Source of the DNA: Desulfobacula sp.
Lineage (GTDB): Bacteria; Desulfobacterota; Desulfobacteria; Desulfobacterales; Desulfobacteraceae
Direction: 5' to 3'
Assembly (NCBI RefSeq): GCF_014237455.1
Contig: NZ_JABZFL010000004.1
Location: 1 to 64,000, forward strand
Length of the DNA: 64,000 nt
Shown: piece by piece, positions 18,150-27,252 of the stretch
Layout of the letters: the number at the start of each line of letters is the position of its first letter
Position numbering within the stretch: the first letter of the stretch is position 1
Notes under the pieces: model-generated
What the model saw: only the letters and a program-made list of their open reading frames with translations
The model's database searches: none
Told to the model about the DNA's origin: nothing
Program-made: the position numbers and the translations under genes

Positions 18150-18890
18150 TTAATAGTATTCAGCAAAGTATTTTTTCTCAATACGTTCTATATCTTCCGG
18201 TATGTCAACACTAAGAGAATCATGCTGTGTCACAACAACTTTTATTTTATACCCGTATTCTAAAACCCTCAATTGTTCAAGCTTCTCAATACTTTCAAGA
18301 CGTGTACCTTCAAGACTGGAAATTATATCAAGAAATTTTTTTTTATACGCATAAAATCCTAAATGCTTATAAAAAACGGTATCTGAATCATCATCCCTGG
18401 GATATGGTATTTGAGATCTGGAAAAATAAAGCGCCATACCATTATCGTCAAAGGTCACTTTTACATCGGAAGGATTCGTAATTTCTTTTTTATCCATAAT
18501 TTGAAAAGCAAGCGTTGACATTAATATATCCGGATCTTTTTTAAATGGTGCTGTCATTTGATCTATACATTCAGGATTAAACACAGGCTGATCTCCCTGG
18601 ATATTAATAATGACTTCATCGGGTCCGGCATTGAGCAGGTTTGCAGTCTGGGCAACCCTGTCTGTTCCTGATTTAAGATCGGAGGATGTCATCATTGCCT
18701 GACCCCCAAAATCTTTGACCGTTTTGAATATTCTCTCATCATCAGTTGCTACAACAACCTGATCAATATTTTGAGCCTTCTTTGCCTGTTCATAAACCCA
18801 TTGAATCATGGGTTTATTTTTTATAAGAGACAGGGGTTTTCCATTAAACCTTTTTGATCCGAATCTGGATGGTATTATCGCTATATTCAT
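18150..18890 (-). CDS. kdsB: 3-deoxy-manno-octulosonate cytidylyltransferase
   Basis: KdsB activates Kdo as CMP-Kdo for LPS inner-core synthesis. The 246 residues start NIAIIPSRFGSKRFNGKPL, the CMP-sugar synthetase nucleotide loop, with MIQWVYEQA, VVVATDDERI, IINIQGDQPVF, ALYFSRSQIPYPRD and GFYAYKKKFL following in the expected order. Length and motifs are normal. It lies downstream of waaA on the same strand with a 128-bp gap and convergent with lpxK. Confidence 0.93.
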   Translation of the reverse strand: MNIAIIPSRFGSKRFNGKPLSLIKNKPMIQWVYEQAKKAQNIDQVVVATDDERIFKTVKDFGGQAMMTSSDLKSGTDRVAQTANLLNAGPDEVIINIQGDQPVFNPECIDQMTAPFKKDPDILMSTLAFQIMDKKEITNPSDVKVTFDDNGMALYFSRSQIPYPRDDDSDTVFYKHLGFYAYKKKFLDIISSLEGTRLESIEKLEQLRVLEYGYKIKVVVTQHDSLSVDIPEDIERIEKKYFAEYY

Positions 18891-19018
18891 AATGAACTTT
18901 ATCTATTATTATGCTAATTATATTAATATTTACTAAAAAATAATTTTAGATTTTGTAAAGATATCAGAATCAACTATTTTAAAATTTTATCATTAACTTT
19001 CAATAACTTCTTTTATAA

Positions 19019-20290
19019 TTATAAAAAATGATTAATAAGCCTGCATGCCTGTTCTGTTCCTCCCTGGCGAGCCTTAATGTATTGTAGTGCAGATTCAAAA
19101 ATCTTGGTACGTGGAGCCGGTGGATCTGTCAGATTTTTTATAAGCATGTCAGATACATCTTTCCAGTCAGACCCTATCTGTAAAAGGTTTTTTTTAATTA
19201 TTTCCCGACCGACCCATGCAAAATTTTCCCATGAGGGGCCGATAACCGGAACAATGCCGTACATTAATGGTTCAAGAAAATTTTGACCGCCAAGATGTGC
19301 AAGGCTACCTCCCACAAAAACGGCATTTGAAAAAGCGTAAGCGCTTTGCAATTCTCCAAAAGTATCCCAGAGAATAATAGTACCGGGGGGAACCGGTGTC
19401 TCTGTTTTTGATTTTAATCTCCACGGCACGGATAATTGCTTCATCCTTTTTTGCCAGTGTTTTATCCGGTGCATGTGTCTGGGGAAAAGGCCGATAACTG
19501 CATCCGATTGTCTTACCTGAATCTCATTGATAATTTTTTCAATAAGAGGCTCTTCTTCCTGTCGTACTGAACCCATAACAATAAAAGGCTTTTTGTCAGG
19601 AAGTATTTTTGTCAGGGGATTTTTCCGAATGGCTCTTAATTCTTCAAATTTAAACCGGTCAAATTTAATATTTGTCATACTGCCAACAAGATTTTTCCCA
19701 AAAAGTTTTCTATACCGGTTTGCATTTTTTTCTGACATTGCAAGAATTCTTTCAGGAGCAAGCCTTTTCCATAAAGATGGCCATATACGATATCTGTTAA
19801 GGCTTTCTTGTTTCAGCCGACCATTAATAATTAATATTTTGCACGTATGCGCTTTTACGGCTGATAAAAGGCCTGGCCAAATCTCTGTTTCCAGAAGTAT
19901 TATCACTTTAGGATTAATCTGGCAGACTGCATTTTTCATTATAAGGGGCACGTCAAAAGGGAAATAGGCGATACCTACAGAAATATTTGATTTTTTTAAA
20001 CTATGACCTTTCTTGATTTTTTCAAGTATTTCCATGCCCTGACTTGTGTTAGTAGTCAACAGGATTTTTGCTGGATATTTTGGCTGTAATCTTTTTACCA
20101 GTTCACTTGCAAGATAGGACTCTCCTGCTGAAGCAGCCTGTATCCAGATATCAGCTTTTTGGGGGGGGTGTCTGAGAACTCTCTGTGCATACCCGATGGA
20201 AAGGCGGTGATTAAATTTCAGGAGAGGAATTGCCATTTTCCATATAAGACTATAAATTAAAAAAAAAGACCTTTCTGCTATGGAAACCAT
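19019..20290 (-). CDS. waaA: Kdo transferase
   Basis: WaaA adds Kdo to lipid A precursors at the cytoplasmic face. I prefer ATG 20290 (423 residues), with AGGTG upstream, over TTG 20329, which has no site. After a short N-terminal membrane segment come WIQAASAGES, LLTTNTSQGMEIL, PFDVPLIM, VIILLETEIWPGLL and the C-terminal FVGGSLAHLGGQNFLEPLMYG donor-binding region with ENF. All are standard for the GT30 family. It sits between kdsB and a glycan block transcribed in the opposite direction. Confidence 0.92.
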   Translation of the reverse strand: MVSIAERSFFLIYSLIWKMAIPLLKFNHRLSIGYAQRVLRHPPQKADIWIQAASAGESYLASELVKRLQPKYPAKILLTTNTSQGMEILEKIKKGHSLKKSNISVGIAYFPFDVPLIMKNAVCQINPKVIILLETEIWPGLLSAVKAHTCKILIINGRLKQESLNRYRIWPSLWKRLAPERILAMSEKNANRYRKLFGKNLVGSMTNIKFDRFKFEELRAIRKNPLTKILPDKKPFIVMGSVRQEEEPLIEKIINEIQVRQSDAVIGLFPRHMHRIKHWQKRMKQLSVPWRLKSKTETPVPPGTIILWDTFGELQSAYAFSNAVFVGGSLAHLGGQNFLEPLMYGIVPVIGPSWENFAWVGREIIKKNLLQIGSDWKDVSDMLIKNLTDPPAPRTKIFESALQYIKARQGGTEQACRLINHFL

Positions 20291-20503
20291 AAATTGTTTA
20301 TACACCTGTTTGCACAAATTAGCGACCAAATAAAATAAAATGGAGTAATCTATGTAAATATCTGTCTATCCTTCATTAGAATTATGAAAAATGTTTTTGC
20401 TAAGTAAAAAAAATATGATATAAAGTTTTTTATTTGTGATATTCTCAGATAAACCTATGAAATATATGATATTAATAGTCTTTGGAGTATGTGGAGGATA
20501 GCC

Positions 20504-21139
20504 ATGGGAAGCATTAAGGCAGTACTTTTTGATATGGATGGGGTCTTAATTGAAGCCAAGGACTGGCATTATGAGTCTTTAAACAAAGCTCTCGGACTTT
20601 TTGGCATGAAGATCAGCCGATATGATCATCTGGTAACATATGACGGTCTTCCAACCAAACGGAAGTTAGACATGTTAACCATGGAAAAGGGCTTGGCAAA
20701 GGAGCTGCATCCTTTTGTTTATGAAATGAAACAACTTTACACCATGGAAATTGTTTATACCAAATGCAAACCACAATTTTATCATGAATACGCACTTTCA
20801 AAACTGAAAAATCAAAACTATAAAATTGCCGTATGTTCCAATGCCATCCGTAACTCTGTTGAAGTGATGTTGAAAAAAGCAGCACTATATGATTACCTGG
20901 ATTTTTTTATTTCAAATCAAGATGTTACAAAAGGGAAGCCTGACCCTGAAATGTATAATACAGCAATCAAGAGGTTAAATCTTAGACCTGAAGAGTGCAT
21001 GATTATTGAAGACAATGAAAAAGGAATACAGGCAGCACGGGCAAGCAAAGCTTTTGTTATGGAAGTTGATACAGTTAATGACGTAAATTATCAAAATATT
21101 ATGGGTCATATCAGGGGGTTTGAAAATGAAGAAAGTTAA
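20504..21139 (+). CDS. HAD-superfamily hydrolase (beta-phosphoglucomutase-like)
   Basis: ATG 20504 follows GGAGGA with a five-base gap and is preferred over ATG 20489. The 211-residue protein has HAD motif I FDMDGVLIEAKDWHYESL, motif II AVCSNAI, the motif III lysine in KGKPDPEMY and motif IV IIEDNEKGIQAA. The helical cap fits the phosphoglucomutase-like subgroup. It overlaps the following nucleotidyltransferase gene by 14 bp. It probably removes or transfers phosphate from a sugar precursor of the surface glycan (inference from neighbours). Confidence 0.78.
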   Translation: MGSIKAVLFDMDGVLIEAKDWHYESLNKALGLFGMKISRYDHLVTYDGLPTKRKLDMLTMEKGLAKELHPFVYEMKQLYTMEIVYTKCKPQFYHEYALSKLKNQNYKIAVCSNAIRNSVEVMLKKAALYDYLDFFISNQDVTKGKPDPEMYNTAIKRLNLRPEECMIIEDNEKGIQAARASKAFVMEVDTVNDVNYQNIMGHIRGFENEES

Positions 21140-21896
21140 TGTGCTGGTGCCCATGGCCGGGAAAACTATGTTTTTTGATAAACATGAATACCCATATCCA
21201 AAATCTCTGATTGAGATTAATAAAAAAACCATGATTGAACATGTGATTCATAATTTATCTGCTGTTAACAACATCAACCAGTTTATCTTTGTGGTAAATG
21301 ATGAAGATTGTAGAAAATACCATCTGGATAACATACTCAGCTTATTGACCAATGACCATTGCCAGGTGATTAAAGTCAGTAACGAAACAAAAGGGGCTGC
21401 CTGCAGTGCCTTACTCTCCATCAAACATATCAATAATGATGATGAGCTGATTATCGCAAATGGGGACCAGATTTTCAGGGATGATTTAAATAAAATACTG
21501 GAAACCCATAGAGCGAACAGTCTTGATGCTGCTGTTATCATTTTTAATTCGGTTCACCCAAGATGGTCCTATGTCAGGCTGGATGAAAATGGTTTGGTGA
21601 TTGAGACGGCAGAAAAAAGGCCCTTCAGCAAACAGGCAATTGCCGGTTTTTTTTATTTTAAACAAGGAAATTTTTTTGTTGAGGCCGCAATGAATATGAT
21701 AAAAAAAGATGCCAATGTAAACGGAGCTTTTTTTATTGCCCCATCCTTAAATGAAATGGTTCTAAGCAAAAAAAGAATTGGTGTTTATACCATTGATAAT
21801 GAAAAGTATCATTCATTTCACTCACCACAAAGGGTTAATGAGTATGAAAAAAATTATACAAACTATATGAATTCAGCTGGTTACATGGAGAAATAA
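21126..21896 (+). CDS. Sugar nucleotidyltransferase-like protein, altered nucleotide loop
   Basis: The start is ATG 21126, seven bases after AGGGGG. The 256-residue protein has the overall sugar-nucleotidyltransferase layout (VLVPMAG, LIIANGDQIF, WSYVRLDENGLVIE). However, the nucleotide-binding loop after VPMAG reads KTMFFDKHEYPYPKS, without the GxGxR element present in its downstream paralogue. It may act on an unusual substrate, pair with the paralogue, or be regulatory. It ends with a one-base overlap (ATAATGA) onto the next gene. Confidence 0.65.
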   Translation: MKKVNVLVPMAGKTMFFDKHEYPYPKSLIEINKKTMIEHVIHNLSAVNNINQFIFVVNDEDCRKYHLDNILSLLTNDHCQVIKVSNETKGAACSALLSIKHINNDDELIIANGDQIFRDDLNKILETHRANSLDAAVIIFNSVHPRWSYVRLDENGLVIETAEKRPFSKQAIAGFFYFKQGNFFVEAAMNMIKKDANVNGAFFIAPSLNEMVLSKKRIGVYTIDNEKYHSFHSPQRVNEYEKNYTNYMNSAGYMEK

Positions 21897-22621
21897 TGAT
21901 TAATATTGTAATACCCATGGCAGGGGAGGGCAGCCGATTTGTAAAAGAAGGCTATAAAACGCCAAAACCTTTTGTCGATGTGGCGGGACAGCCCATGATA
22001 GCCAGGATTTTGGACAATTTGTATTATCCTGGTGTAAATTTCATACTCATTGCCCGTAAAGAACATATGGAACAATCCCAGGATATTGTTGCCGAAATTA
22101 AAAAAAAATATCCTGCAACATTTATTGCTATTGACAAACTCACGGAAGGGACCGCCTGTACGGTTCTTTTTGCACGATCATTTATTAACAATGACTATCC
22201 TCTCTTGATTGCCAATAGCGACCAGATTGTGGATATGAAGATTAAAGTGTATATTGACGATGCCCTTGACCGTAACCTTGATGGATCGATTCTGACATTT
22301 ATTGATACCTATAAAGATCCTAAATGGTCCTTTGCCAGGCTGGATAAAAACAACCTGGTCGTTGAAGTAAAAGAAAAAGTTGCCATATCTGATCTTGCCA
22401 CTGTGGGTATCTATTTGTTTACAAAGGGAAGATACTTCGTGGACGCTGCTGTTGATATGATAATTAGCAATGATCGGGTTAATACTGAATTTTATACATG
22501 CCCTGTCTATAATTATTCAATCCGGGATGGCCGGAATATTGGAATTTATAACATTGATTTTCATCAAATGCATGGAATCGGTACACCCGATGACTTGAAT
22601 ATGTACTTAAAAACCTTATAA
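21896..22621 (+). CDS. Sugar nucleotidyltransferase
   Basis: This 241-residue nucleotidyltransferase has an intact loop, IVIPMAGEGSRFVKEGYKTPKPF. LLIANSDQIVD carries the metal Asp, and WSFARLDKNNLVVEVKEK follows. Its similarity in length and order to the preceding gene points to an ancient duplication. It would make an NDP-sugar or NDP-polyol donor. The presence of CDP-glycerol-type transferases next door makes a CDP-linked donor plausible but not certain. Its end overlaps the convergent transferase gene by 6 bp. Confidence 0.75.
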   Translation: MINIVIPMAGEGSRFVKEGYKTPKPFVDVAGQPMIARILDNLYYPGVNFILIARKEHMEQSQDIVAEIKKKYPATFIAIDKLTEGTACTVLFARSFINNDYPLLIANSDQIVDMKIKVYIDDALDRNLDGSILTFIDTYKDPKWSFARLDKNNLVVEVKEKVAISDLATVGIYLFTKGRYFVDAAVDMIISNDRVNTEFYTCPVYNYSIRDGRNIGIYNIDFHQMHGIGTPDDLNMYLKTL

Positions 22622-23680
22622 ATTGTTCAGCAAATATTCAGCAACCCTGATGGAGGATTTTCCGTCAATAGGCCCTAGTAATTGATCTGTATATTTTAAT
22701 CGTTTCTTTTCAAACAAAGCCGGATGCTCAATCTGCCTGTCTACTTCACTTCTAAGCTCATTATATGTTTTAACATGCACAGCTATATCACGGTATTGGA
22801 AAAGTTTTTTGTCCATTCGGTTCAGATGTCTGAATCGGAAAGGCCCCCTGTAAAATAAGCGTAATTTCATAAAATCGCACCAGACAACCGGTTTGTTTAA
22901 TGCTGCAAATTCAAACAGGGTCGAGGAGGCATCACTGATTAAAAGATCAGCAGACTTTAAAAATGGCAAAATCGAATACTCATCTATTCCGGCTGCATAG
23001 ACATTGTCATACTGCTTCCAATGGTTGATCCGTTTAATCTGCCCTTTATATTTTTTCTTAATGTAGGAAAAAAAATGAAATTTGATTAAAATATTATAAT
23101 CCTTAAAATCATTGGGGAAATTTTTGGGGAACCTCTCAATGGAGCTTGGATAAAAGGTAGGTGCATAGAGCAGGGTTTGCTTGTTCGGATCCAGACCAAT
23201 CGCTTTAAAATCCAAAGGTTCCTGACTGTTGTTTATAAGCGGATCCATCTTTGAAAAGCCGACCAGTACCTGGTTTTTATCTGGGAATGCCTTGGCGAGT
23301 TCTTTAAAATGGTGGGTTCCGTCAACAAACCGCACATCCATCTGGTTCATGCCTGGGAGATACCCGACAGATTTCACGCCAGCCCCGTGATTAATTAATG
23401 CTGTTTTTATATGTGATGGAATTTTAGAGATGTATTTAAAAGAATTTCCGAATATAATCCAGTTACCGTCACACCCCCTGTAATACTCAAAAGATTCATG
23501 TTCCGAATCAACAAAGATATGAGGCAGGTTTAATCGCTTGACTTCATTTTCTATAATCTGGATTAAATCTTTGTTTCTATAGACAACAAAAAGACAATCA
23601 ACTTTTTTTTTTAGAATCTTATAAACCGAAAGGTATTGTGGTAAATAGTATAAATGAGCAACATCAAAAATAATTTTCAT
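22616..23680 (-). CDS. CDP-glycerol glycerophosphotransferase-family protein (TagB/TagF-like)
   Basis: At 354 residues this protein carries the C-terminal signatures of the Glyphos_transf family: LLYAPTFYPSS, IKFHFFSYIKKKY and SADLLISDASSTLFEFAALNKPVVWCDF. In Gram-positive bacteria these enzymes transfer glycerol- or ribitol-phosphate in teichoic acid synthesis. In Gram-negatives they add polyol- or sugar-phosphate to capsules or LPS. The N-terminal half (MKIIFDVAHLYYLPQYL) is a GT-B acceptor domain. It is probably transcribed alone, upstream of the GT2/transferase pair. Confidence 0.75.
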   Translation of the reverse strand: MKIIFDVAHLYYLPQYLSVYKILKKKVDCLFVVYRNKDLIQIIENEVKRLNLPHIFVDSEHESFEYYRGCDGNWIIFGNSFKYISKIPSHIKTALINHGAGVKSVGYLPGMNQMDVRFVDGTHHFKELAKAFPDKNQVLVGFSKMDPLINNSQEPLDFKAIGLDPNKQTLLYAPTFYPSSIERFPKNFPNDFKDYNILIKFHFFSYIKKKYKGQIKRINHWKQYDNVYAAGIDEYSILPFLKSADLLISDASSTLFEFAALNKPVVWCDFMKLRLFYRGPFRFRHLNRMDKKLFQYRDIAVHVKTYNELRSEVDRQIEHPALFEKKRLKYTDQLLGPIDGKSSIRVAEYLLNNL

Positions 23681-23805
23681 TTTTTTATTTCTGCCTTAAT
23701 CGTCGGTTATTGCAAGGTAAGAAATAAGACAGGACTTCACTTTTTGTCAAGGCATATAATAAATCATTAAATGAATTCGCCAATTCAGAATAAAAAAGAT
23801 TGGGA

Positions 23806-24657
23806 TTATTGGAAATCATCAGTTTTGTCTGTGATACCCGGGTTTAATCTTTTTTCACGATTCAATGTCCACAATCCTGCATATTTATTAAAAGAGTACT
23901 GACTGAACATGGCCGCTATTAAAAACCCCACCGGACCATCCAAAAAACCACGCCGGATAATATAGATCTGAAAAAAGACCCAGACAGAACGGAAACTTGC
24001 TCCCCAAAGACCTCCACCGGTTTTTCCCTTTTTAAAATTTTGAAGGGATCCAAGCCAGGAGTACGACCTGTTTTTGTGAAGCAGATGCTCAAAATCTCGG
24101 ATGGAGTAATGGATGAGACGGCCTTTTAACGTGCTGGTTTCTCCTTTTTCAGTGATCACAGTTTCATGAACCATGGCATTGGAAAACCTTGCGCCTTCCC
24201 GCTTGAACAGGCGCCGTATAGAACGAGCACTACGTCCATAATCAAGACGTTTCCCAAACATGATTTGGGCCCAGGGAAGTCTGAACATAACTTCACGGGG
24301 ATTTTTCTCAAGCACCCGGGGGATCTCTTCAATCAGTTCGGGTGACAGGGCTTCATCCGCATCAATAGAAAGCACCCAGCTGCCTGATGCTTTTTCCAGA
24401 ACTCGTTGTTTTTGAGGACCGAAACCCGGCCAGTCGGTGATAAAAACCTGTTCAGTATATTTTTTTATGATTTCAACGGTTTTGTCCGTACTGCCACTGT
24501 CAAATACAATGATTTCATCGGCTATACCCGCTACAGATTTCAGACATGTTTCGATTCGATCTTCTTCATTTTTCGTAATGATAATAACAGATAGAGTATA
24601 AGTTTTTTCCATTTTATTTTTGGCGTTCCCTTTAGAACGATCTTTTGTTTGGCTCAT
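23806..24657 (-). CDS. Family 2 glycosyltransferase (LPS core type)
   Basis: This 283-residue GT2 enzyme has LSVIIITKNEEDRIETCLKS, EIIVFDSGSTDKTVEII and WVLSIDADEALSPELIEEIP (DxD metal site), then the KRLDYGRSARSIRRLFKR region seen in the WaaE/KdtX-like beta-1,4-glucosyltransferase group. It would add a hexose to the LPS core or glycan. Start ATG 24657 is 7 bp after the stop of the upstream transferase, so coupling is likely. An internal ATG at 24612 is an alternative start, as neither has a strong site. Confidence 0.78.
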   Translation of the reverse strand: MSQTKDRSKGNAKNKMEKTYTLSVIIITKNEEDRIETCLKSVAGIADEIIVFDSGSTDKTVEIIKKYTEQVFITDWPGFGPQKQRVLEKASGSWVLSIDADEALSPELIEEIPRVLEKNPREVMFRLPWAQIMFGKRLDYGRSARSIRRLFKREGARFSNAMVHETVITEKGETSTLKGRLIHYSIRDFEHLLHKNRSYSWLGSLQNFKKGKTGGGLWGASFRSVWVFFQIYIIRRGFLDGPVGFLIAAMFSQYSFNKYAGLWTLNREKRLNPGITDKTDDFQ

Positions 24658-24664
24658 GTTTTAT

Positions 24665-25699
24665 TTACTTTAAACTAAAGTAGCGTAATTTCTTACGCAT
24701 TTTGAATTTGCGAATCAGGTTCAAAGGTTTTGGCTCAAGATGGTCTGTTCCCGAAACAATCATGTTTTCAATTGCTGTAACCACACGATGACTGGATCGT
24801 CCATCGCGGTAGGGGTGTATGGCTTCAGAATACTTTTTAATTTGATCCATAATCTTTGTTGATGGGTTAAACGCCTGTTGCAGATGCACTTCAAGGTCTT
24901 GGGGGTCAGAAAAATGGACCATCCAGTCCCGTGGTTTGCGATTTCTGAAAGTAACCACTGGTTTTTTTAAAAGGGAAAATTCAGTAACAATTGAAGATGT
25001 GTCAGATAGCATAACATCAGCTGCCTGTAACAATGGAACAGGGTCATCAATTTCAATAATTTGAAAATTACTGCTTTCCAGCTCACGATACATGGTAATT
25101 TCCTTTGAAGTAACTTTTGGATGAAACTTAACTATCCATTGCCAGGGTTGAGCCCTGACGATTCTTTTAATTTGTTCATAAAGCACTTCGGTACTGGTCA
25201 TCGATTTCGAAAAAGTTGGTGCATAAAGAATAAGCCGCTCTTTTTTTTTATACTTTTGGGTTTCTGGATGAGGGGAAAAAAGCGAATCTAATTTACTCCA
25301 ACCCGTCTCAACGTAATCAAACGTTTTATATTTTTGTCTCAACTTTATAAACGGTGCGGTTTTTATTGGTGATTGAGTACAATAAAGATCATAAAAACCC
25401 CGTATGTCTGCTTCACCGTCCTTACCTGAATCAATACCATGAAAAAGTTGAACTTTAATACCCGGAAAAAAATCAGGAATCATGTTCCCAGACGTCAAGA
25501 CAGCGTGTGGTGAGTATTTTTTCACTTCAGGTACCGTCAAAAGACGTCTATCCTCTGGTAAAAGAAATCGTTCAGCCTCATCTCCATCAGGTACAAACCA
25601 GGCAACAGTATGTCCTGATTCCTTCAACACTTTTTCAACAGGACGAAGAACGCCAAACCCATAGGAAAATGTTATGTAAAATAGATAGTTATGAGACAT
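24665..25699 (-). CDS. CDP-glycerol glycerophosphotransferase-family protein
   Basis: A second TagB/TagF-like transferase, 344 residues long. RLILYAPTFSKSMTST, WIVKFHPKVTSKE, LQAADVMLSDTSSIVTEFSLLKKPVVTF and YRDGRSSHRVVTAI are typical of the C-terminal catalytic domain. The N-terminal part starts YLFYITFSYGFGVLRPVEKVL. It precedes the GT2 gene by 7 bp in the same unit. Two divergent members in one block suggest phosphoglycerol- or sugar-phosphate-decorated LPS or capsule in this organism (inference). Confidence 0.75.
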   Translation of the reverse strand: MSHNYLFYITFSYGFGVLRPVEKVLKESGHTVAWFVPDGDEAERFLLPEDRRLLTVPEVKKYSPHAVLTSGNMIPDFFPGIKVQLFHGIDSGKDGEADIRGFYDLYCTQSPIKTAPFIKLRQKYKTFDYVETGWSKLDSLFSPHPETQKYKKKERLILYAPTFSKSMTSTEVLYEQIKRIVRAQPWQWIVKFHPKVTSKEITMYRELESSNFQIIEIDDPVPLLQAADVMLSDTSSIVTEFSLLKKPVVTFRNRKPRDWMVHFSDPQDLEVHLQQAFNPSTKIMDQIKKYSEAIHPYRDGRSSHRVVTAIENMIVSGTDHLEPKPLNLIRKFKMRKKLRYFSLK

Positions 25700-25989
25700 G
25701 TTTTTTGCTTGCCCGTTGCATTTTCATTCTTTATTAAGATGGCCTGAAATTATTTATAGTGTAGGATGTCGTAATACTTTCTGTCAAGTTAATTATCTCT
25801 GAAAACGAAGTTATGGCTTTGGAGATTAAGGGAAAAAAAGAGTGTAGCTTGACAAATTTGCAGAAAAAAATTTGCATTATTATTTAACATATTATATTAA
25901 ATACTTTTGACATTTACATAATAGTTAACGCAGTGTTTTTACGTAACACTTGAACAATATGCAACTTTGCAAATGAAGGGAAAAGGAGG

Positions 25990-27252
25990 ATGACAGAATC
26001 AAGTGTTTTTCGTACCGGTATTTCTATACTGATTTTTATTTTTTTAGTGCTTTCCAATCTGATCCCGCATACGAGCAGTGTGGTTCTATTATTGTTGACC
26101 CTTGCTGGACTTCCGTTCTGTTTTTCTTCAAAACACAGGCCTGACATATCAAGCAAAGAAAAAGCTGTTATGCGGGCGTTTGTCGCTTTTTTTGCAATAT
26201 ACCTCCTCTCTTTCATTTTGAATGGCATCTTGGGTAATCTGGAGGACCCGAGTTTGAAATATTTTGAACGCAGAATACGATTACTGTTTATTATTCCAAT
26301 TTTTTTTCTTTTGAAACGCATTAAAATTGGACAGACAGTATTCTGGTACTCTGTTTGTTCGGGAGCAGCTGTAGCAGGCATTTATGCCCTTGTCAACAAG
26401 TTATGGCTATTCCCTGGAATGCGGGTCAGCGGGTCATACCACAGCATTGCTTTCGGTGACCTGGCCATTGTAATGGCATTTATGAGCCTGACAAGTCTTG
26501 GCTTTTTTTTAAAAAAAAACAATACTTATATCGTTATTCCCATTGTCGCTTTTCTTCTAGGTGTCATTGCCTGCCTGCTGTCCGGATCAAAAGGTGCGTG
26601 GATTGCTTTTCCAGCGTTTGCAGTTATTATTTTTTTCTACCTTGGCAACCGAACCAGGATATGGGTGCGCTTGTTGTTATGCCTAACTGCATGCATTCTT
26701 ATATTTTCTGCTTATCATATACCGGCTACAGGGATTGCAGACCGTATTCAGGCAATGAAAAAAGAATGGAGTGATTATCAAGCAGACAATCGTAGCAAGG
26801 GCAGCATCGCCTGCCGTATTGAAGGATGGAAAGCGGCATGGAAAATTTTTAAACAGCATCCTGCCATGGGAGCAGGTGTGGGCAGCTTTCAACCGATCGT
26901 AAAAAAAATGATTGAAAACGGAGAAATAAGCAAAATTATTGCCAGATTCAGTCAACCCCACAGTTCATATCTGTATAGCATGGCAGAGTGTGGCATTCCA
27001 GGACTTTTTGCCATTCTATGTGTATTTATTGTTCCGCTGTGGCTGATGATTTCCTCTGCAGGCAAGAGCGGTTTCCAAAGAGATATTTTGTACGGGGGTA
27101 TCATACTCATCGTCGGTTTTATGCATTTTGGTTTGACGGAATCTATATTCAGAAGAAATATTAACATCAATTTTTATGTTATCATGTTGGCGCTTGTACT
27201 ATCAAACTTGAGTGTTCAAAAAAAAATAAATGAGACTGATAATAAATGGTAA
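25990..27252 (+). CDS. O-antigen ligase/polymerase family membrane protein
   Basis: The 420-residue polytopic membrane protein has about ten hydrophobic segments and a large periplasmic loop. The loop holds CRIEGWKAAWKIFKQHPAMGAGVGSF and FSQPHSSYLYSMAECGIPGL. The conserved Arg (upstream of GWKAAW) and His (QPHSSYL) are the functional residues in WaaL-type ligases, which transfer O-antigen or sugar polymers from lipid carrier to lipid A-core. Start ATG 25990 directly follows AAAGGAGG, with a second AAGGGA at better distance. It overlaps the acyltransferase gene by 7 bp. The 290 bp upstream hold only AT-rich, promoter-like DNA. Confidence 0.8.
   Translation: MTESSVFRTGISILIFIFLVLSNLIPHTSSVVLLLLTLAGLPFCFSSKHRPDISSKEKAVMRAFVAFFAIYLLSFILNGILGNLEDPSLKYFERRIRLLFIIPIFFLLKRIKIGQTVFWYSVCSGAAVAGIYALVNKLWLFPGMRVSGSYHSIAFGDLAIVMAFMSLTSLGFFLKKNNTYIVIPIVAFLLGVIACLLSGSKGAWIAFPAFAVIIFFYLGNRTRIWVRLLLCLTACILIFSAYHIPATGIADRIQAMKKEWSDYQADNRSKGSIACRIEGWKAAWKIFKQHPAMGAGVGSFQPIVKKMIENGEISKIIARFSQPHSSYLYSMAECGIPGLFAILCVFIVPLWLMISSAGKSGFQRDILYGGIILIVGFMHFGLTESIFRRNININFYVIMLALVLSNLSVQKKINETDNKW

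Noticed and set aside
25914-26381. 155-codon frame opposite the O-antigen ligase gene
   Set aside because: It is the antisense shadow of a clear membrane protein and has no start context or family features.
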